Source: Nitrososphaerota archaeon
GTDB taxonomy: Archaea; Thermoproteota; Nitrososphaeria; Nitrososphaerales; UBA183
Direction: 5' to 3'
Length of the DNA stretch: 64,000 nucleotides
Assembly: GCA_027386095.1 (NCBI GenBank)
Contig: DAHXUN010000007.1
Location: 1 to 64,000 of the forward strand
Shown: one piece after another, positions 8,786-17,416 of the stretch
How the letters are laid out: the number at the start of each line of letters is the position of its first letter
How positions within the stretch are numbered: the stretch's first letter is position 1
Translations under genes and position numbers: made by a program
Notes under the pieces: model-generated
Database searches by the model: none
The model's input: the letters and a program-made list of their open reading frames with translations, nothing else
Told to the model about the DNA's origin: nothing

Positions 8786-9514
8786 GTGCGACGGCTTCCT
8801 ACCGGCGTGGAAGGCCTGGACGAGATTCTTGGCGGAGGGTTCGTCCCGGGAAGCTGCGTGACCATATCAGGGGGCCCGGGGAGCGGGAAGTCGACGCTTT
8901 GCTCACAGTTCCTATACCACGGGTACAAGGAACTGGGGGAGAACGGGGTTTATGTCACCTGCACAGAGAGCCCCGAGGAGATCAAGAATAACTTCAGGGA
9001 CCATGGGTGGGACATCGACGAAGCAATTCGCAAGGGGAAGATCAAGATCCTCGACATGAGGCCTGTCCTAGCTACCGAGTCGGGACTAATCACCAGAAAC
9101 GAGGCGCTCTTCGAAGGGGAGACCATCCCGTTCAGCGTGGTCGCCAAGGGAACCCTGGATGAAATCAGACGGTCACATGCGAGGAGGGTAGTTCTCGACT
9201 CTATCACCACCATAGCGATGCAGTACTCTGGCGAGTTCCAAGTGAGGCAGGGGCTGCTGGGGCTTGTCCAGGGGCTGTCGAACGAAGACTGCGTCAGCCT
9301 TCTGATCGTCGAGACAATCGGGGCCAAGAACATCATCCCGGCCGAGTGGGCGCTTTCGCACGGCGTGGTCCTGCTCAACTACACCAGCGAAGCGGCCGAG
9401 GTAATCAGGTCGATACAGGTGGTCAAGATGCGAAGGACGGCGCACGACCAGGCTGTCTATGGAATGGAAGTCAGCAAGGATGGGATAGTCGTCCACACCG
9501 ATGTTAAGGTCTAG
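8786..9514 (+). CDS. KaiC/RAD55-family RecA-like ATPase
   Basis: 242 residues, one RecA-like domain. Opens RRLPTGVEGLDEILGGGF, the typical KaiC/RAD55 beginning. The Walker A motif is GGPGSGKST (residues about 29-37) and a Walker B-type strand RRVVLDSITT lies near residue 130. Archaeal single-domain KaiC-like proteins of this type commonly sit beside signalling and DNA-binding partners and act as ATP-dependent switches rather than recombinases. Start is GTG at 8786. The gene is divergent from the V4R sensor and convergent with the HTH gene, 2 bp away. No C-terminal V4R or kinase domain is attached. Confidence 0.85.
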   Translation: MRRLPTGVEGLDEILGGGFVPGSCVTISGGPGSGKSTLCSQFLYHGYKELGENGVYVTCTESPEEIKNNFRDHGWDIDEAIRKGKIKILDMRPVLATESGLITRNEALFEGETIPFSVVAKGTLDEIRRSHARRVVLDSITTIAMQYSGEFQVRQGLLGLVQGLSNEDCVSLLIVETIGAKNIIPAEWALSHGVVLLNYTSEAAEVIRSIQVVKMRRTAHDQAVYGMEVSKDGIVVHTDVKV

Positions 9515-9516
9515 AG

Positions 9517-9870
9517 TCAGTATAGGTTCGCGAGCCTGAAGAAGACCTTCTTCCCGACCCTCTTGCGCGCCAGCGCGCCAAGCCTGACTAGCTGGTTCAG
9601 GTAGATTGTCTCCACGCTTCGGTTTCTTCCTGTCTTCTGACCTACCGCGGAGGCGTCGGCTTCGCCGAGAACCCGCATCGCCTGGAGGGACTTCGTCAAC
9701 GAGTTAGGGAGCTCACCGAGCTTCAGGTCGCCCAGGGCCGAACCGGGTTTGGGGAGGGATACTCCTGCCCTGAGCATCTCCTCTAGCGCGGTGACGCGAG
9801 CTTCAAGCCGCTTGAGTTTGCTGGCCGTGTCGTTCCTATGCGTGGTGTTAGACAAATAGAGCTTGGTCAT
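9517..9870 (-). CDS. Winged-helix-type transcriptional regulator with coiled-coil N-terminus
   Basis: 117 residues from ATG 9870; a TTG at 9888 is possible but lies inside the operator motif. The N-terminal part (KLKRLEARVTALEEML) is a predicted coiled coil. The C-terminal part, LTKSLQAMRVLGEADAS then RNRSVETIYLNQLVRLGALA and RVGKKVFFRLANLY, reads as a winged helix with recognition helix and beta wing. A TATA-like TTTAATT (complement of 9889-9895) overlaps the operator motif at 9881-9894, so autoregulation is likely. Flanked by the KaiC-like gene and, divergently, by the KaiC/V4R fusion gene. Confidence 0.65.
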   Translation of the reverse strand: MTKLYLSNTTHRNDTASKLKRLEARVTALEEMLRAGVSLPKPGSALGDLKLGELPNSLTKSLQAMRVLGEADASAVGQKTGRNRSVETIYLNQLVRLGALARKRVGKKVFFRLANLY

Positions 9871-9880
9871 TGGAGAAGTG

Positions 9881-9949
9881 TTCAACAATTAAACCCTCTC
9901 CCGAATCCGCGCCCTCAACAGTTAAAACGAGTTGGGTTGCTCTAAAAGG
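9881..9949. promoter_or_regulatory. Divergent promoter with two operator motifs
   Basis: TTCAACAATTAAAC at 9881-9894 and CTCAACAGTTAAAAC at 9914-9928 are two same-orientation copies of the motif also present at 8688-8701. The first overlaps the probable TATA box of the leftward HTH gene. A TATA-like CTCTAAAAGG (9940-9949) could serve the rightward gene if it starts downstream of TTG 9932. Confidence 0.55.
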
Positions 9950-11473
9950 CGCGCATTGGAGCAGGAAAGGAGTAGCCATCCACTCGCGGAGGGAGCGCGT
10001 GAGGCAAAGCGACCAGGAAAGCTCGTCACTGGGCATCAGATTCTTGACAAGATCCTGACGGTCTACCAGGGCAACTCGATACTGATGCTGGACGAGACCT
10101 ACTCGGAGGCGAGGAACTTCATGCAGCTCATCATAGAGAAATACAATCCGGGGCTGAAATTCGTCGAGATAACGGACAGGATTTCCCTGGCCAATAGGGA
10201 GAACCTAGAAGTCCTCACCGGAGACACTCTTGCAGACAAGGTCTTCAGGGTGAACGCAATCAGGAGGAAGCATGCGGGCGAGATACTAGTCCACTCGTAT
10301 CTGCCGTCGCTCCTGATCAGCCAGCCCCAGGACAACGTCCTGAAGTACGTCGACGGCTGGAAGAACGCTGCGAAGGAGTTCGAGACGGTCGAAATCTTCC
10401 TTATGCCCTCCAACTCCTTCAAGGAGACAGAACGGAAGCTGATCGCGCTTCTGGACTGCCGCGTCGAGTTCAGCGTCACCAGGAAGGACAGCAGGATGGC
10501 GAAGTACTTTGTAATCTCCGGGTGCTGCAGGGCGGAGTTCAACATGAAGGAGTTCGAGTATCTCGTCGAGGGCGACAAGCTCCTCGTTGAGTGGGAAGGG
10601 AGCCTCACTGACAGGCCCGCCCAGATTTCAGAAGGCGCACTGGAAAAGAAGTATGGAGAGATCGTCGAAAAGCCAGCGACATTCATCATACAGAAGGGGG
10701 CCAACTCGGAGAGGGCTGCGCTCACCGTGTCCGACTACACCCTAATCCACCAGATTATCGGGATGTCTGCGGGAGAAGTCAGCGCGCTCTTCCCCGAAAG
10801 GCCAAAGGAGATCCTGCAGCGGCTCGCCAAGTGGGACCTTGCGGGCGTAGTGTCGTTCAAACGCGACTTCTCCAGGTCGGCGGGACCGATTCCAGAATCC
10901 AAGGATGCGGGCTATTCGGTGCTCAACGCGCTTAGGCTCCTTCTCCCTGACAGGCTGGTCGCCTGGAGCTACAAGATGGGGACGCAGGCAGTCCCGCTGG
11001 AGTACTTCGTGGCGAACAGGGAAGCGCTGAGCACGGTGATTGACATGCTCACTGAAAACGCGGCGAACAAAGACAAGAACGACTACTTGAAGTCGATGCC
11101 CCAGATCGAGCGGTCGGTGTTGGAGATGGCCGCGAGGAGGGCGGCGCTGCTGGAGGTGCCGAGGCACCACGAATCCACCGCCGCTGCCGCGGCCAGGAAA
11201 TACATTCCCAAGATAATGAGGGTGAGCCTACTGAGCGCATTCATATTGAGGTCGAAGATCGACAAGATCTCTGATACCGAGTACCACATCGTAGTTCACA
11301 ACTGCTACATCTGCGGCAATCAGACCACCAAGGTACCCATGTGTTCCTCCGTTTCGGGGGGCCTGGAAGGGGTCTGCGGGACCGTGTTCAAGCTGAAGGC
11401 GGATTGCACCGAGGTCAGATGCAAGGCCCTGGGGGACAGGAACTGCGAGTTCAGACTTCGGCTCTACTCCTAG
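9932..11473 (+). CDS. Degenerate KaiC-like / C-terminal V4R fusion protein
   Basis: Up to 513 residues. The N-terminal ~200 residues have the strand-helix layout of a RecA/KaiC-like domain (TGHQILDKILTVYQGNSILM, later GEILVHSYLPSLLISQPQDN), but no Walker A glycine-lysine loop is present, so ATPase activity is unlikely. A middle part (residues about 250-400) is alpha-rich and unrecognised. The end (YHIVVHNCYICG, CSSVSGGLEGVCGTVF, CKALGDRNCEFRLRLYS) is a clear V4R domain with its conserved Cys residues. Start is uncertain: TTG 9932 gives the longest form and TTG 9956 is an alternative. Shares operator motifs with the neighbouring KaiC, V4R and HTH genes. Confidence 0.65.
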   Translation: MGCSKRRALEQERSSHPLAEGAREAKRPGKLVTGHQILDKILTVYQGNSILMLDETYSEARNFMQLIIEKYNPGLKFVEITDRISLANRENLEVLTGDTLADKVFRVNAIRRKHAGEILVHSYLPSLLISQPQDNVLKYVDGWKNAAKEFETVEIFLMPSNSFKETERKLIALLDCRVEFSVTRKDSRMAKYFVISGCCRAEFNMKEFEYLVEGDKLLVEWEGSLTDRPAQISEGALEKKYGEIVEKPATFIIQKGANSERAALTVSDYTLIHQIIGMSAGEVSALFPERPKEILQRLAKWDLAGVVSFKRDFSRSAGPIPESKDAGYSVLNALRLLLPDRLVAWSYKMGTQAVPLEYFVANREALSTVIDMLTENAANKDKNDYLKSMPQIERSVLEMAARRAALLEVPRHHESTAAAAARKYIPKIMRVSLLSAFILRSKIDKISDTEYHIVVHNCYICGNQTTKVPMCSSVSGGLEGVCGTVFKLKADCTEVRCKALGDRNCEFRLRLYS

Positions 11474-11537
11474 TCGAATGGTCCGACGACGTCCCTCCCG
11501 AAACACGCATAAAGTGAACCTCTCATAAGGGGGGCCG

Positions 11538-12791
11538 TTGCACAGGTTCGCACACATCGCGGATGCGCATCTCGGGGCGCATCGGGAGCCAAACCTCCAG
11601 AAGCTCGAGTTGCGGACGTTCGACTCGACGATGAAGAAGTGCGTCGAACTCGGCGTGGACTTCATCCTTGTGTCCGGGGACCTCTTCCACGTGGGGATCC
11701 CTGACCTAGGCGTCGTGGATGCGGCGCTGAAGAGTATGATGGAGGTCCAGCGCCGTGGGATACCGATCTATGCTATCTATGGGAGCCACGACTACACCCC
11801 CAATGGGACCTCGGTCATAGACATCCTCAACACCGCGGGAGTGCTCAGCAACGTGTTCAGGCCGACCTTCGACGGCGACAGCCTCCACCTCGGAGTGACC
11901 GTCGACGAGAAGACCGGGGCGAAGATAGCCGGCATCTCAGCGCGGAAGATAGGCCTCGAGAGCAGGTACTTCGTCGCGCTCGACAGGGGGGCCCTGGAGG
12001 CCGAGCAGGGGTTCAAGATATTCGCCTTCCACAGCGGGCTTACTGAGTTGAAGCCTGGGCACCTCAGCGCCATGGAGTCTGTGGACTCCTCGCTGCTCCC
12101 CAAGGGGTTCGACTATTACGCAGGGGGGCACATCCACGAGAGAGGCGAGTTCAGGCTGCCTGGGCTGGAAAACATAGTGTTCCCTGGCCCGCTGTTCACA
12201 GGCTATGGTCGAGACCTCGAAGCTACGGCCAAGGGGGAGAGGCGGGGATTCTACGTCGTCGAGTTCGACGAGCATGTGAGGAGCAAGAAGTTCGTCCCGA
12301 TGAACTCGTTCGAGGGCGTCTTCAGGGAATACGACCTGACGGGACGGAATGCCCCAGACGCGGGATCTATGATCGCGGAGGACTTCAAGGGGGTCAACGT
12401 GGCCGGGAAGTTGGTCGTCGTCAGGGTATTCGGGGAGCTCGCCGGGGGGAGGGCATCAGAGGTAGGGCTGGCGGGGCTGCGCTCCAACCTTTCCGAACGG
12501 GGGGCCATCCACGTCTACCTCAACAGGAACGCCCTGAAGTCGAAGGAGGCGACGGGTCACGTCTTCTCTGGGGAGGAGCCTTCTTCTATCGAGAGGAAGC
12601 TCTTCGAGAGCGAAGCTGGGAAGGTCGACGTGGCGGAAGAGCACCTCCGAGGGCAGCAGGGGGCCGAGGTGGGCATCGAGCTCCTGAGGCTCTGGCGCCA
12701 GCCCCCGAAGCTCGGGGAGACGAAGAAGGACTACGCCGGGAGGATGGTCAGGGAGGGGGTGCACGCGCTGGAGAAGGAGAAACAGAGTTGA
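11538..12791 (+). CDS. mre11: Mre11 DNA double-strand break nuclease
   Basis: 417 residues. Metallophosphoesterase motifs are in order: IADAHLGAH (residues 7-15), SGDLFH (46-51), GSHD (82-85), FHSGL, and GGHIH (about 200). These hold the two catalytic Mn ions. The enzyme forms the Mre11-Rad50 complex that resects and tethers broken DNA ends. Start is TTG 11538 preceded by an AAGGGGGG ribosome site. The stop overlaps the TTG start of rad50 by 4 bp, showing translational coupling. Length is usual for archaeal Mre11. HerA and NurA partners are not in the window. Confidence 0.95.
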   Translation: MHRFAHIADAHLGAHREPNLQKLELRTFDSTMKKCVELGVDFILVSGDLFHVGIPDLGVVDAALKSMMEVQRRGIPIYAIYGSHDYTPNGTSVIDILNTAGVLSNVFRPTFDGDSLHLGVTVDEKTGAKIAGISARKIGLESRYFVALDRGALEAEQGFKIFAFHSGLTELKPGHLSAMESVDSSLLPKGFDYYAGGHIHERGEFRLPGLENIVFPGPLFTGYGRDLEATAKGERRGFYVVEFDEHVRSKKFVPMNSFEGVFREYDLTGRNAPDAGSMIAEDFKGVNVAGKLVVVRVFGELAGGRASEVGLAGLRSNLSERGAIHVYLNRNALKSKEATGHVFSGEEPSSIERKLFESEAGKVDVAEEHLRGQQGAEVGIELLRLWRQPPKLGETKKDYAGRMVREGVHALEKEKQS

Positions 12792-14812
12792 TAATCAAAG
12801 AGATCGAGCTCACCAACATCAGGAGCCACGGGCACTCGGTGATCAAGTTCCCGCCAGGCAAGACCCTGCTGGAGGGAGACATAGGCTCGGGCAAATCCAG
12901 CGTGCTGATGGGGATTGAGTTCGCCCTCTTCGGCCTGGGGTCCGAGTCTGGGAGTTCCGTCCTGAAGCTGGGGCAGGACAGCGGCGAGGTGAGGATGGCC
13001 TTCGATGTCGACGGGTCGGAGTACCAAATCACGAGGAGGCTCCAGAGGAAGGCCGGGAAGGTCCAACAATCTGACGGAGAGCTGAAGACGCCCGGCGAGA
13101 CGCTCGTACTGTCGCCGAGCGAACTGAAGGAGAGAGTGCTCGAGACGCTCGAGTTCAACGAAGCCCCCGACCCGAAGGCCCAGAGCTGGATTTACCGCTA
13201 CGCGGTCTACACTCCCCAGGAGGAGATGAAGAGCATCCTGGCCCTGGCCCCGGAGCAGCGCCTCCAGATACTTAGGCGGGCGTTCAGGGTCGAGGACTAC
13301 AAGATCGCTGCCACCAACGCGGACGAGTCAGTGAAACACATCAGAGAAGAGGCCCGGGAACAGGATGGCATCGCCAGGGGGATGGGGGAGCTCCGCTCTC
13401 AGGCGCAGAGGCTGCAGGCGGATGAAGAGAAGCACAAGGCTGATTTGACCCGGCTGGAAGACGCGGAGACAGCGGACGAGGGTCAGCTGCGGGTGGCGAA
13501 GGCGGAAAAGGAAGCCCTGCAGAAGCGCGAGGTCAGCCTGCAGAACGTCAAAGCAGAGAAAGAGTACTATGAGCGGCTTGGGGCGGACGCCGCGAAGGAT
13601 GCGGCCGAACTCGGAGACGAAATCGCGGAGCTGAGCGGAAGTCTCCGGGGGCTCGAGGCCGCACTCGCGCGGTCAGAGCTCGGGCGTCCCTCTGCCGCCA
13701 GCTCCCTCCCCGAGCTCAAGAGAAGAGAGAGGACCCTCGAGGCGAAGGCAAGGAAGCTCGCCGAGCTCAAGGCTGCCACCGAGACCAAGCTCTCGGACTA
13801 CGAGTCGATAATGAAGAATGGTGTCTGCCCTGTCTGCGACCGGGCGGCTGAGGCTCACGACTTCGAAGACAAGAGGGCGAGGAAGGACGCAGAGAGGAAC
13901 CACCTGGCGGAAGAGCTGGCGTCGGTCGAAGGAGAGGCCGAAACCCTGAGGGCGAAGATCGAGCAGGGGGAGGCCTACAAGGACGCGGCGAAGGAAGTGG
14001 CCCATCAGCGGACAGAAAGGTCCAGGCTGAGGTCGGAGATCGAGAAGAAGGAGCAATCGAAGCGCAAGTTCGAGAAGAGGGCGGCCTTCGCGAAGAACAC
14101 GCTCCAGCAGCTCGGGGAGCAGCTCGGGGAGCTGGGCGGGCTGGCCAAGGAGATGGAAGCCGCCGACAAGAAGCTGGCACAGTCGGAGGAAAGGCTCAGG
14201 GGCACCAGGGACAGGCTCGTCAGGACCAGGGGGACCGTCGAGTCGGTCCAGAAGAGGCAGACGGAGATCGCCATCGAGGTTATCGCCAAGGAGGAGGCAT
14301 CCAACAAGAGCAGGAGGCTCAGGGAGAGGGAGATATGGCTCGAAGACTACTTCGTCCCCACCGTCCGAGTCATCGAGAAGTCGGTACTCGCCACCATCAA
14401 CCAGGAGTTCGACTCTCTGTTCAAGCGATGGTTTGGCATGCTCGTGAACGACCCTGACAAGGAGGTCGGCGTGGACGAGGACTTCACACCGTCGGTGACG
14501 CAGGGTGGATACGAGCAGGACGTGAGGTACCTTAGCGGAGGCGAGAGGACTAGCGTAGCCCTTGCATACCGCCTCGCGCTGAACGTCCTTGCCCAGAGGG
14601 TATCGATCGGCATGAAGTCCAACCTCCTGATACTCGACGAGCCTACTGACGGCTTCAGCAAGGAGCAGCTGGGGACCGTGAGGGAGGTCCTTGATGATGT
14701 GGGGTGCCCGCAGGTCGTCGTCGTGTCGCACGACAAGGAACTGGAGAGCTTCGCCGACCAGATCTTCAGGGTGGAGAAGGCAGGGAGCGAGACGGCCGTC
14801 AGAGTCCCCTAG
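12788..14812 (+). CDS. rad50: Rad50 SMC-like ATPase
   Basis: 674 residues. Walker A GDIGSGKSS lies at residues 30-38, the zinc-hook CPVC at 347-350, the ABC signature YLSGGERTSVAL near 590 and Walker B LLILDEPTDG near 625. Two coiled-coil arms flank the hook (about 180-345 and 352-530). Works with Mre11 in end tethering and processing. The arms are shorter than in most archaeal Rad50 proteins (commonly above 800 residues), giving a compact complex. Translationally coupled to mre11. Confidence 0.95.
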   Translation: MIIKEIELTNIRSHGHSVIKFPPGKTLLEGDIGSGKSSVLMGIEFALFGLGSESGSSVLKLGQDSGEVRMAFDVDGSEYQITRRLQRKAGKVQQSDGELKTPGETLVLSPSELKERVLETLEFNEAPDPKAQSWIYRYAVYTPQEEMKSILALAPEQRLQILRRAFRVEDYKIAATNADESVKHIREEAREQDGIARGMGELRSQAQRLQADEEKHKADLTRLEDAETADEGQLRVAKAEKEALQKREVSLQNVKAEKEYYERLGADAAKDAAELGDEIAELSGSLRGLEAALARSELGRPSAASSLPELKRRERTLEAKARKLAELKAATETKLSDYESIMKNGVCPVCDRAAEAHDFEDKRARKDAERNHLAEELASVEGEAETLRAKIEQGEAYKDAAKEVAHQRTERSRLRSEIEKKEQSKRKFEKRAAFAKNTLQQLGEQLGELGGLAKEMEAADKKLAQSEERLRGTRDRLVRTRGTVESVQKRQTEIAIEVIAKEEASNKSRRLREREIWLEDYFVPTVRVIEKSVLATINQEFDSLFKRWFGMLVNDPDKEVGVDEDFTPSVTQGGYEQDVRYLSGGERTSVALAYRLALNVLAQRVSIGMKSNLLILDEPTDGFSKEQLGTVREVLDDVGCPQVVVVSHDKELESFADQIFRVEKAGSETAVRVP

Positions 14813-14863
14813 GCTCCCGAAAGGTTGCGCCGAGTTTAAGAGGAGAATTCTCCCGATGGCGAC

Positions 14864-16180
14864 GTGCCCCGGCGCGTCACTTGGCTCTCGAATGTTATGG
14901 CGGCCTCGGTCACCGGACTCGAAGAGGAGGTTGCAAGGTCCATCGAAGTCGTGGAGAGCCCTCCGGCCTGGATGTGCCTCGCGTGCCGAGGAGCGAAACT
15001 CCTCTGTGGTAAGCCCAGGTGCCCCATAATCGTCAAGGCCCAGGCCATGGCGAAGCTCAACGCGTCAATGACGACGAACGAGATTGCCGGCTCCTCCCCG
15101 CCCGGTGTGTTCGTGGGAAGGCTTGGGTATCCCAGGGTGTCCATAGGGCCCATGGTCCCGCCCAGGTTCGGTGACACCTCCGTCCTGGACACGCCGGAGG
15201 AGTGGCTAGGCAGGTCCATAGACCAGATAGTCGACTACAGATACTCCCTCGTCCGGGGGAACTCCAAGGCGAGCGTCGAAGACGCCCGCGACCCGGGGAG
15301 GGTCCTTTCGTCGCTCCAGGAGCTCGCCATGGCGGCGAAGCCGGTCGACACAGAGCTGAAACTCACGAAGGCCCCGAGGCGGATACTGACCCTAAGCGAA
15401 GACACCCAGCCCTATGGGCCCTCTGGCCCCCTCGACAGGTTCAGGATAGACAACCCCTCGGTCGACAGGAGGGTGCAGACCGCGTACTACGACAGGGACC
15501 TTGGGGCGGCAGGCGCGGTAGGGGAGCTGTATAGGAAAGGAGTGCTGGTCACGAGGATCCAGAAGGCGTTCTCCCTGGGGATGTTCGGCATCGGAGCGAG
15601 GAGGAGAATCGTGCCGACTCGGTGGAGCATCACCGCCGTCGACAGCTCCATCAGCCTCGACCTCATAGAGAAAGTGAAGCACCATCCGACCATCGATGGG
15701 TACCGGGTCTACAGCTTCGGGGTGTACGACAACCAGTACGTGGCGATACTGATGCCCGAGCCCTGGAGGTTCGAGTGGATCGAGGCCTGGTTCCCGAACA
15801 CCACCTGGAACCAGTTCACCCGCGAACCGTACATGATCGGAGACTACGAAGAATACTTCGGGAGGACCAAGTACGCCCGGGTCGGCGGCTGCTACTACTC
15901 CACCAGGCTGGCCGTCGGGGAGGCGCTTGAGAGGGAGAGGAGGCAGGCCGCGGCCATCGTGTTGCGGGAGACCTATCCTGGGTTCATCATGCCGCTGGGC
16001 GTCTGGAATGTGAGGGAGAGCATTCGGGCGCTCTTCAGGCAGCCGTTCCAGAAGCATGAGACCTTCAGGAGCGCAATGGATTCGGCGCTGTCGATGTTGA
16101 GGATTTCGAAGGCGAGGTGGAAGAGGGAGAGCGTGCTGATTTCAAGGGAGCTGACCCAGACGAAGATCAGCGCGTTCTGA
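14864..16180 (+). CDS. nreA: NreA-type archaeal DNA repair protein
   Basis: 438 residues. N-terminal zinc-binding motif CLACRGAKLLCG followed by RCP is the hallmark of the Nre family (DUF650/DUF651), as are WSITAVDSSIS and the GxCYYSTRL region. Nre proteins take part in repair of mitomycin-type DNA damage and many carry a C-terminal PCNA-binding motif. Here the last residues, QTKISAF, form a Q-x-x-I-x-x-F ending that fits a shortened PIP box. Start is GTG 14864 or ATG 14897; the GTG gives an N-terminal extension without clear homology. Follows rad50 by 51 bp, so a repair operon is likely. Confidence 0.85.
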   Translation: MPRRVTWLSNVMAASVTGLEEEVARSIEVVESPPAWMCLACRGAKLLCGKPRCPIIVKAQAMAKLNASMTTNEIAGSSPPGVFVGRLGYPRVSIGPMVPPRFGDTSVLDTPEEWLGRSIDQIVDYRYSLVRGNSKASVEDARDPGRVLSSLQELAMAAKPVDTELKLTKAPRRILTLSEDTQPYGPSGPLDRFRIDNPSVDRRVQTAYYDRDLGAAGAVGELYRKGVLVTRIQKAFSLGMFGIGARRRIVPTRWSITAVDSSISLDLIEKVKHHPTIDGYRVYSFGVYDNQYVAILMPEPWRFEWIEAWFPNTTWNQFTREPYMIGDYEEYFGRTKYARVGGCYYSTRLAVGEALERERRQAAAIVLRETYPGFIMPLGVWNVRESIRALFRQPFQKHETFRSAMDSALSMLRISKARWKRESVLISRELTQTKISAF

Positions 16181-16224
16181 CGCGCTTTGAACGTTAAATC
16201 TGAGATCGTGGGAGGAGGAGGGGT

Positions 16225-16920
16225 TTGACCAGACGGATCTTCTGGGACGACGCGTATGTGAAGGAGTTCGACGCCGAGGTGGTGTCCGTTGGCGGGGACA
16301 GGGTGGTGCTGGACCAGACTGCGTTCAATCCTCGTGGGGGAGGGCTGGTCTCGGATACTGGTTCACTGGGGGGGTCGAAGATGCTCGAAGCTGTAAAGGA
16401 AGGTGAGGAGATATTCCACGTCCTAGAGACGGCGGGCGGGCTCTCCCCTGGAGACAGGGTCCACGGAGCACTGGACTGGGATAAGCGGCATCGGATTATG
16501 CGGATGCACACCACGGCCCACATACTCAGCGCGGTCGTCAACGGGGAGACGGGCGCCCTCATCACGGGGAACCAGATCAGCCCTGGAGGCTCGCGGGTCG
16601 ACTTCAACCTGGAGGACTTCGACAAGGAGAAGATGTCATACTACATCGACAGGGTGAATGAAGCAGCGGCGAGGGGCCTGGAGGTGAAGTCGTTCTTCAT
16701 GAAGAGAGAGGAGGCGCTCGCCAACCCTGGCTTCGTCAAGCTGGCCAACGCGATGCCTCCCTCGTTGGACTTGCTGAGAGTCGTCCAGATAGGAGACGTG
16801 GACATTCAGGCGGACGGAGGGGTCCATGTGAGGAACACCAGGGAGATAGGAAGGGTTGTCGGGGTGAAGACGGAGAACAAGGGCAAGAGCAACAGACGCC
16901 TTTACTTCACGGTAGAGTGA
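16225..16920 (+). CDS. alaX: AlaX, alanyl-tRNA editing protein
   Basis: 231 residues. Trans-editing hydrolase that removes wrongly attached amino acids (Ser/Gly) from tRNA-Ala. Shows the N-terminal FNPRGGGLVSDTG glycine-rich motif, the zinc-binding HTTAHIL (HxxxH) and the second zinc site ADGGVHVRNT. Length fits the AlaX-M class, without the C-terminal extension of AlaX-L. TTG start with a GGAGGAGG ribosome site immediately upstream. Same strand and close to nreA. Confidence 0.9.
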   Translation: MTRRIFWDDAYVKEFDAEVVSVGGDRVVLDQTAFNPRGGGLVSDTGSLGGSKMLEAVKEGEEIFHVLETAGGLSPGDRVHGALDWDKRHRIMRMHTTAHILSAVVNGETGALITGNQISPGGSRVDFNLEDFDKEKMSYYIDRVNEAAARGLEVKSFFMKREEALANPGFVKLANAMPPSLDLLRVVQIGDVDIQADGGVHVRNTREIGRVVGVKTENKGKSNRRLYFTVE

Positions 16921-16952
16921 ACAGTAGAAAGTCTTAAACGGCGGGGAAGATT

Positions 16953-17198
16953 TTGAGGGAAAGGTTGCGGAGTTCATCTCTCGGTCTCGGCATTGTCGGC
17001 GTGCTGCTGCTGCTTGCCGGTACTGTGTTCGCGCTCCAGGGGGACGGGATAATCGGAGGCTCGTCCATGACCGGCGTGTCGTTCTGGATCTATGCAGGTT
17101 CCGTGATAGCAGTGATCGGCGTCATATTCATCGTCCTCGGCTTTGTGCTGACATCAAGGAGCAGGGCAGGCGGGGTCGCCCCGGTGCAGCCGAAGTGA
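16953..17198 (+). CDS. Small two-helix membrane protein
   Basis: 81 residues, TTG start. Two hydrophobic helices (GLGIVGVLLLLAGTVFAL and YAGSVIAVIGVIFIVLGFVL) are separated by a short glycine-rich loop, followed by a basic end (SRSRAGG). Family not recognised. Lies 32 bp after alaX. Confidence 0.6.
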   Translation: MRERLRSSSLGLGIVGVLLLLAGTVFALQGDGIIGGSSMTGVSFWIYAGSVIAVIGVIFIVLGFVLTSRSRAGGVAPVQPK

Positions 17199-17416
17199 AG
17201 GTGTTCGACCTGGCAAGGGCATTTCCCAACCTCGTGTGAGTCAGCCGGGAGCACTTGGTCGGATCAGGTCCGGGGAACCGTGGACCGTACTCAGAGTTCT
17301 CTGCCGGATCTGGAATTGTCCTTCGGTCCACGCATTGGGGTACCCTGGGCCGGCATCGCTACTTCGCGGGCACGTGGACTAGCCCCAAACTTCCTACCTG
17401 AGGCGCCTGAACTCCA

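Noticed and set aside
13673..14731. 352-codon minus frame inside rad50
   Set aside because: Antisense to conserved Rad50 motifs, Leu/Pro/Arg-rich shadow.
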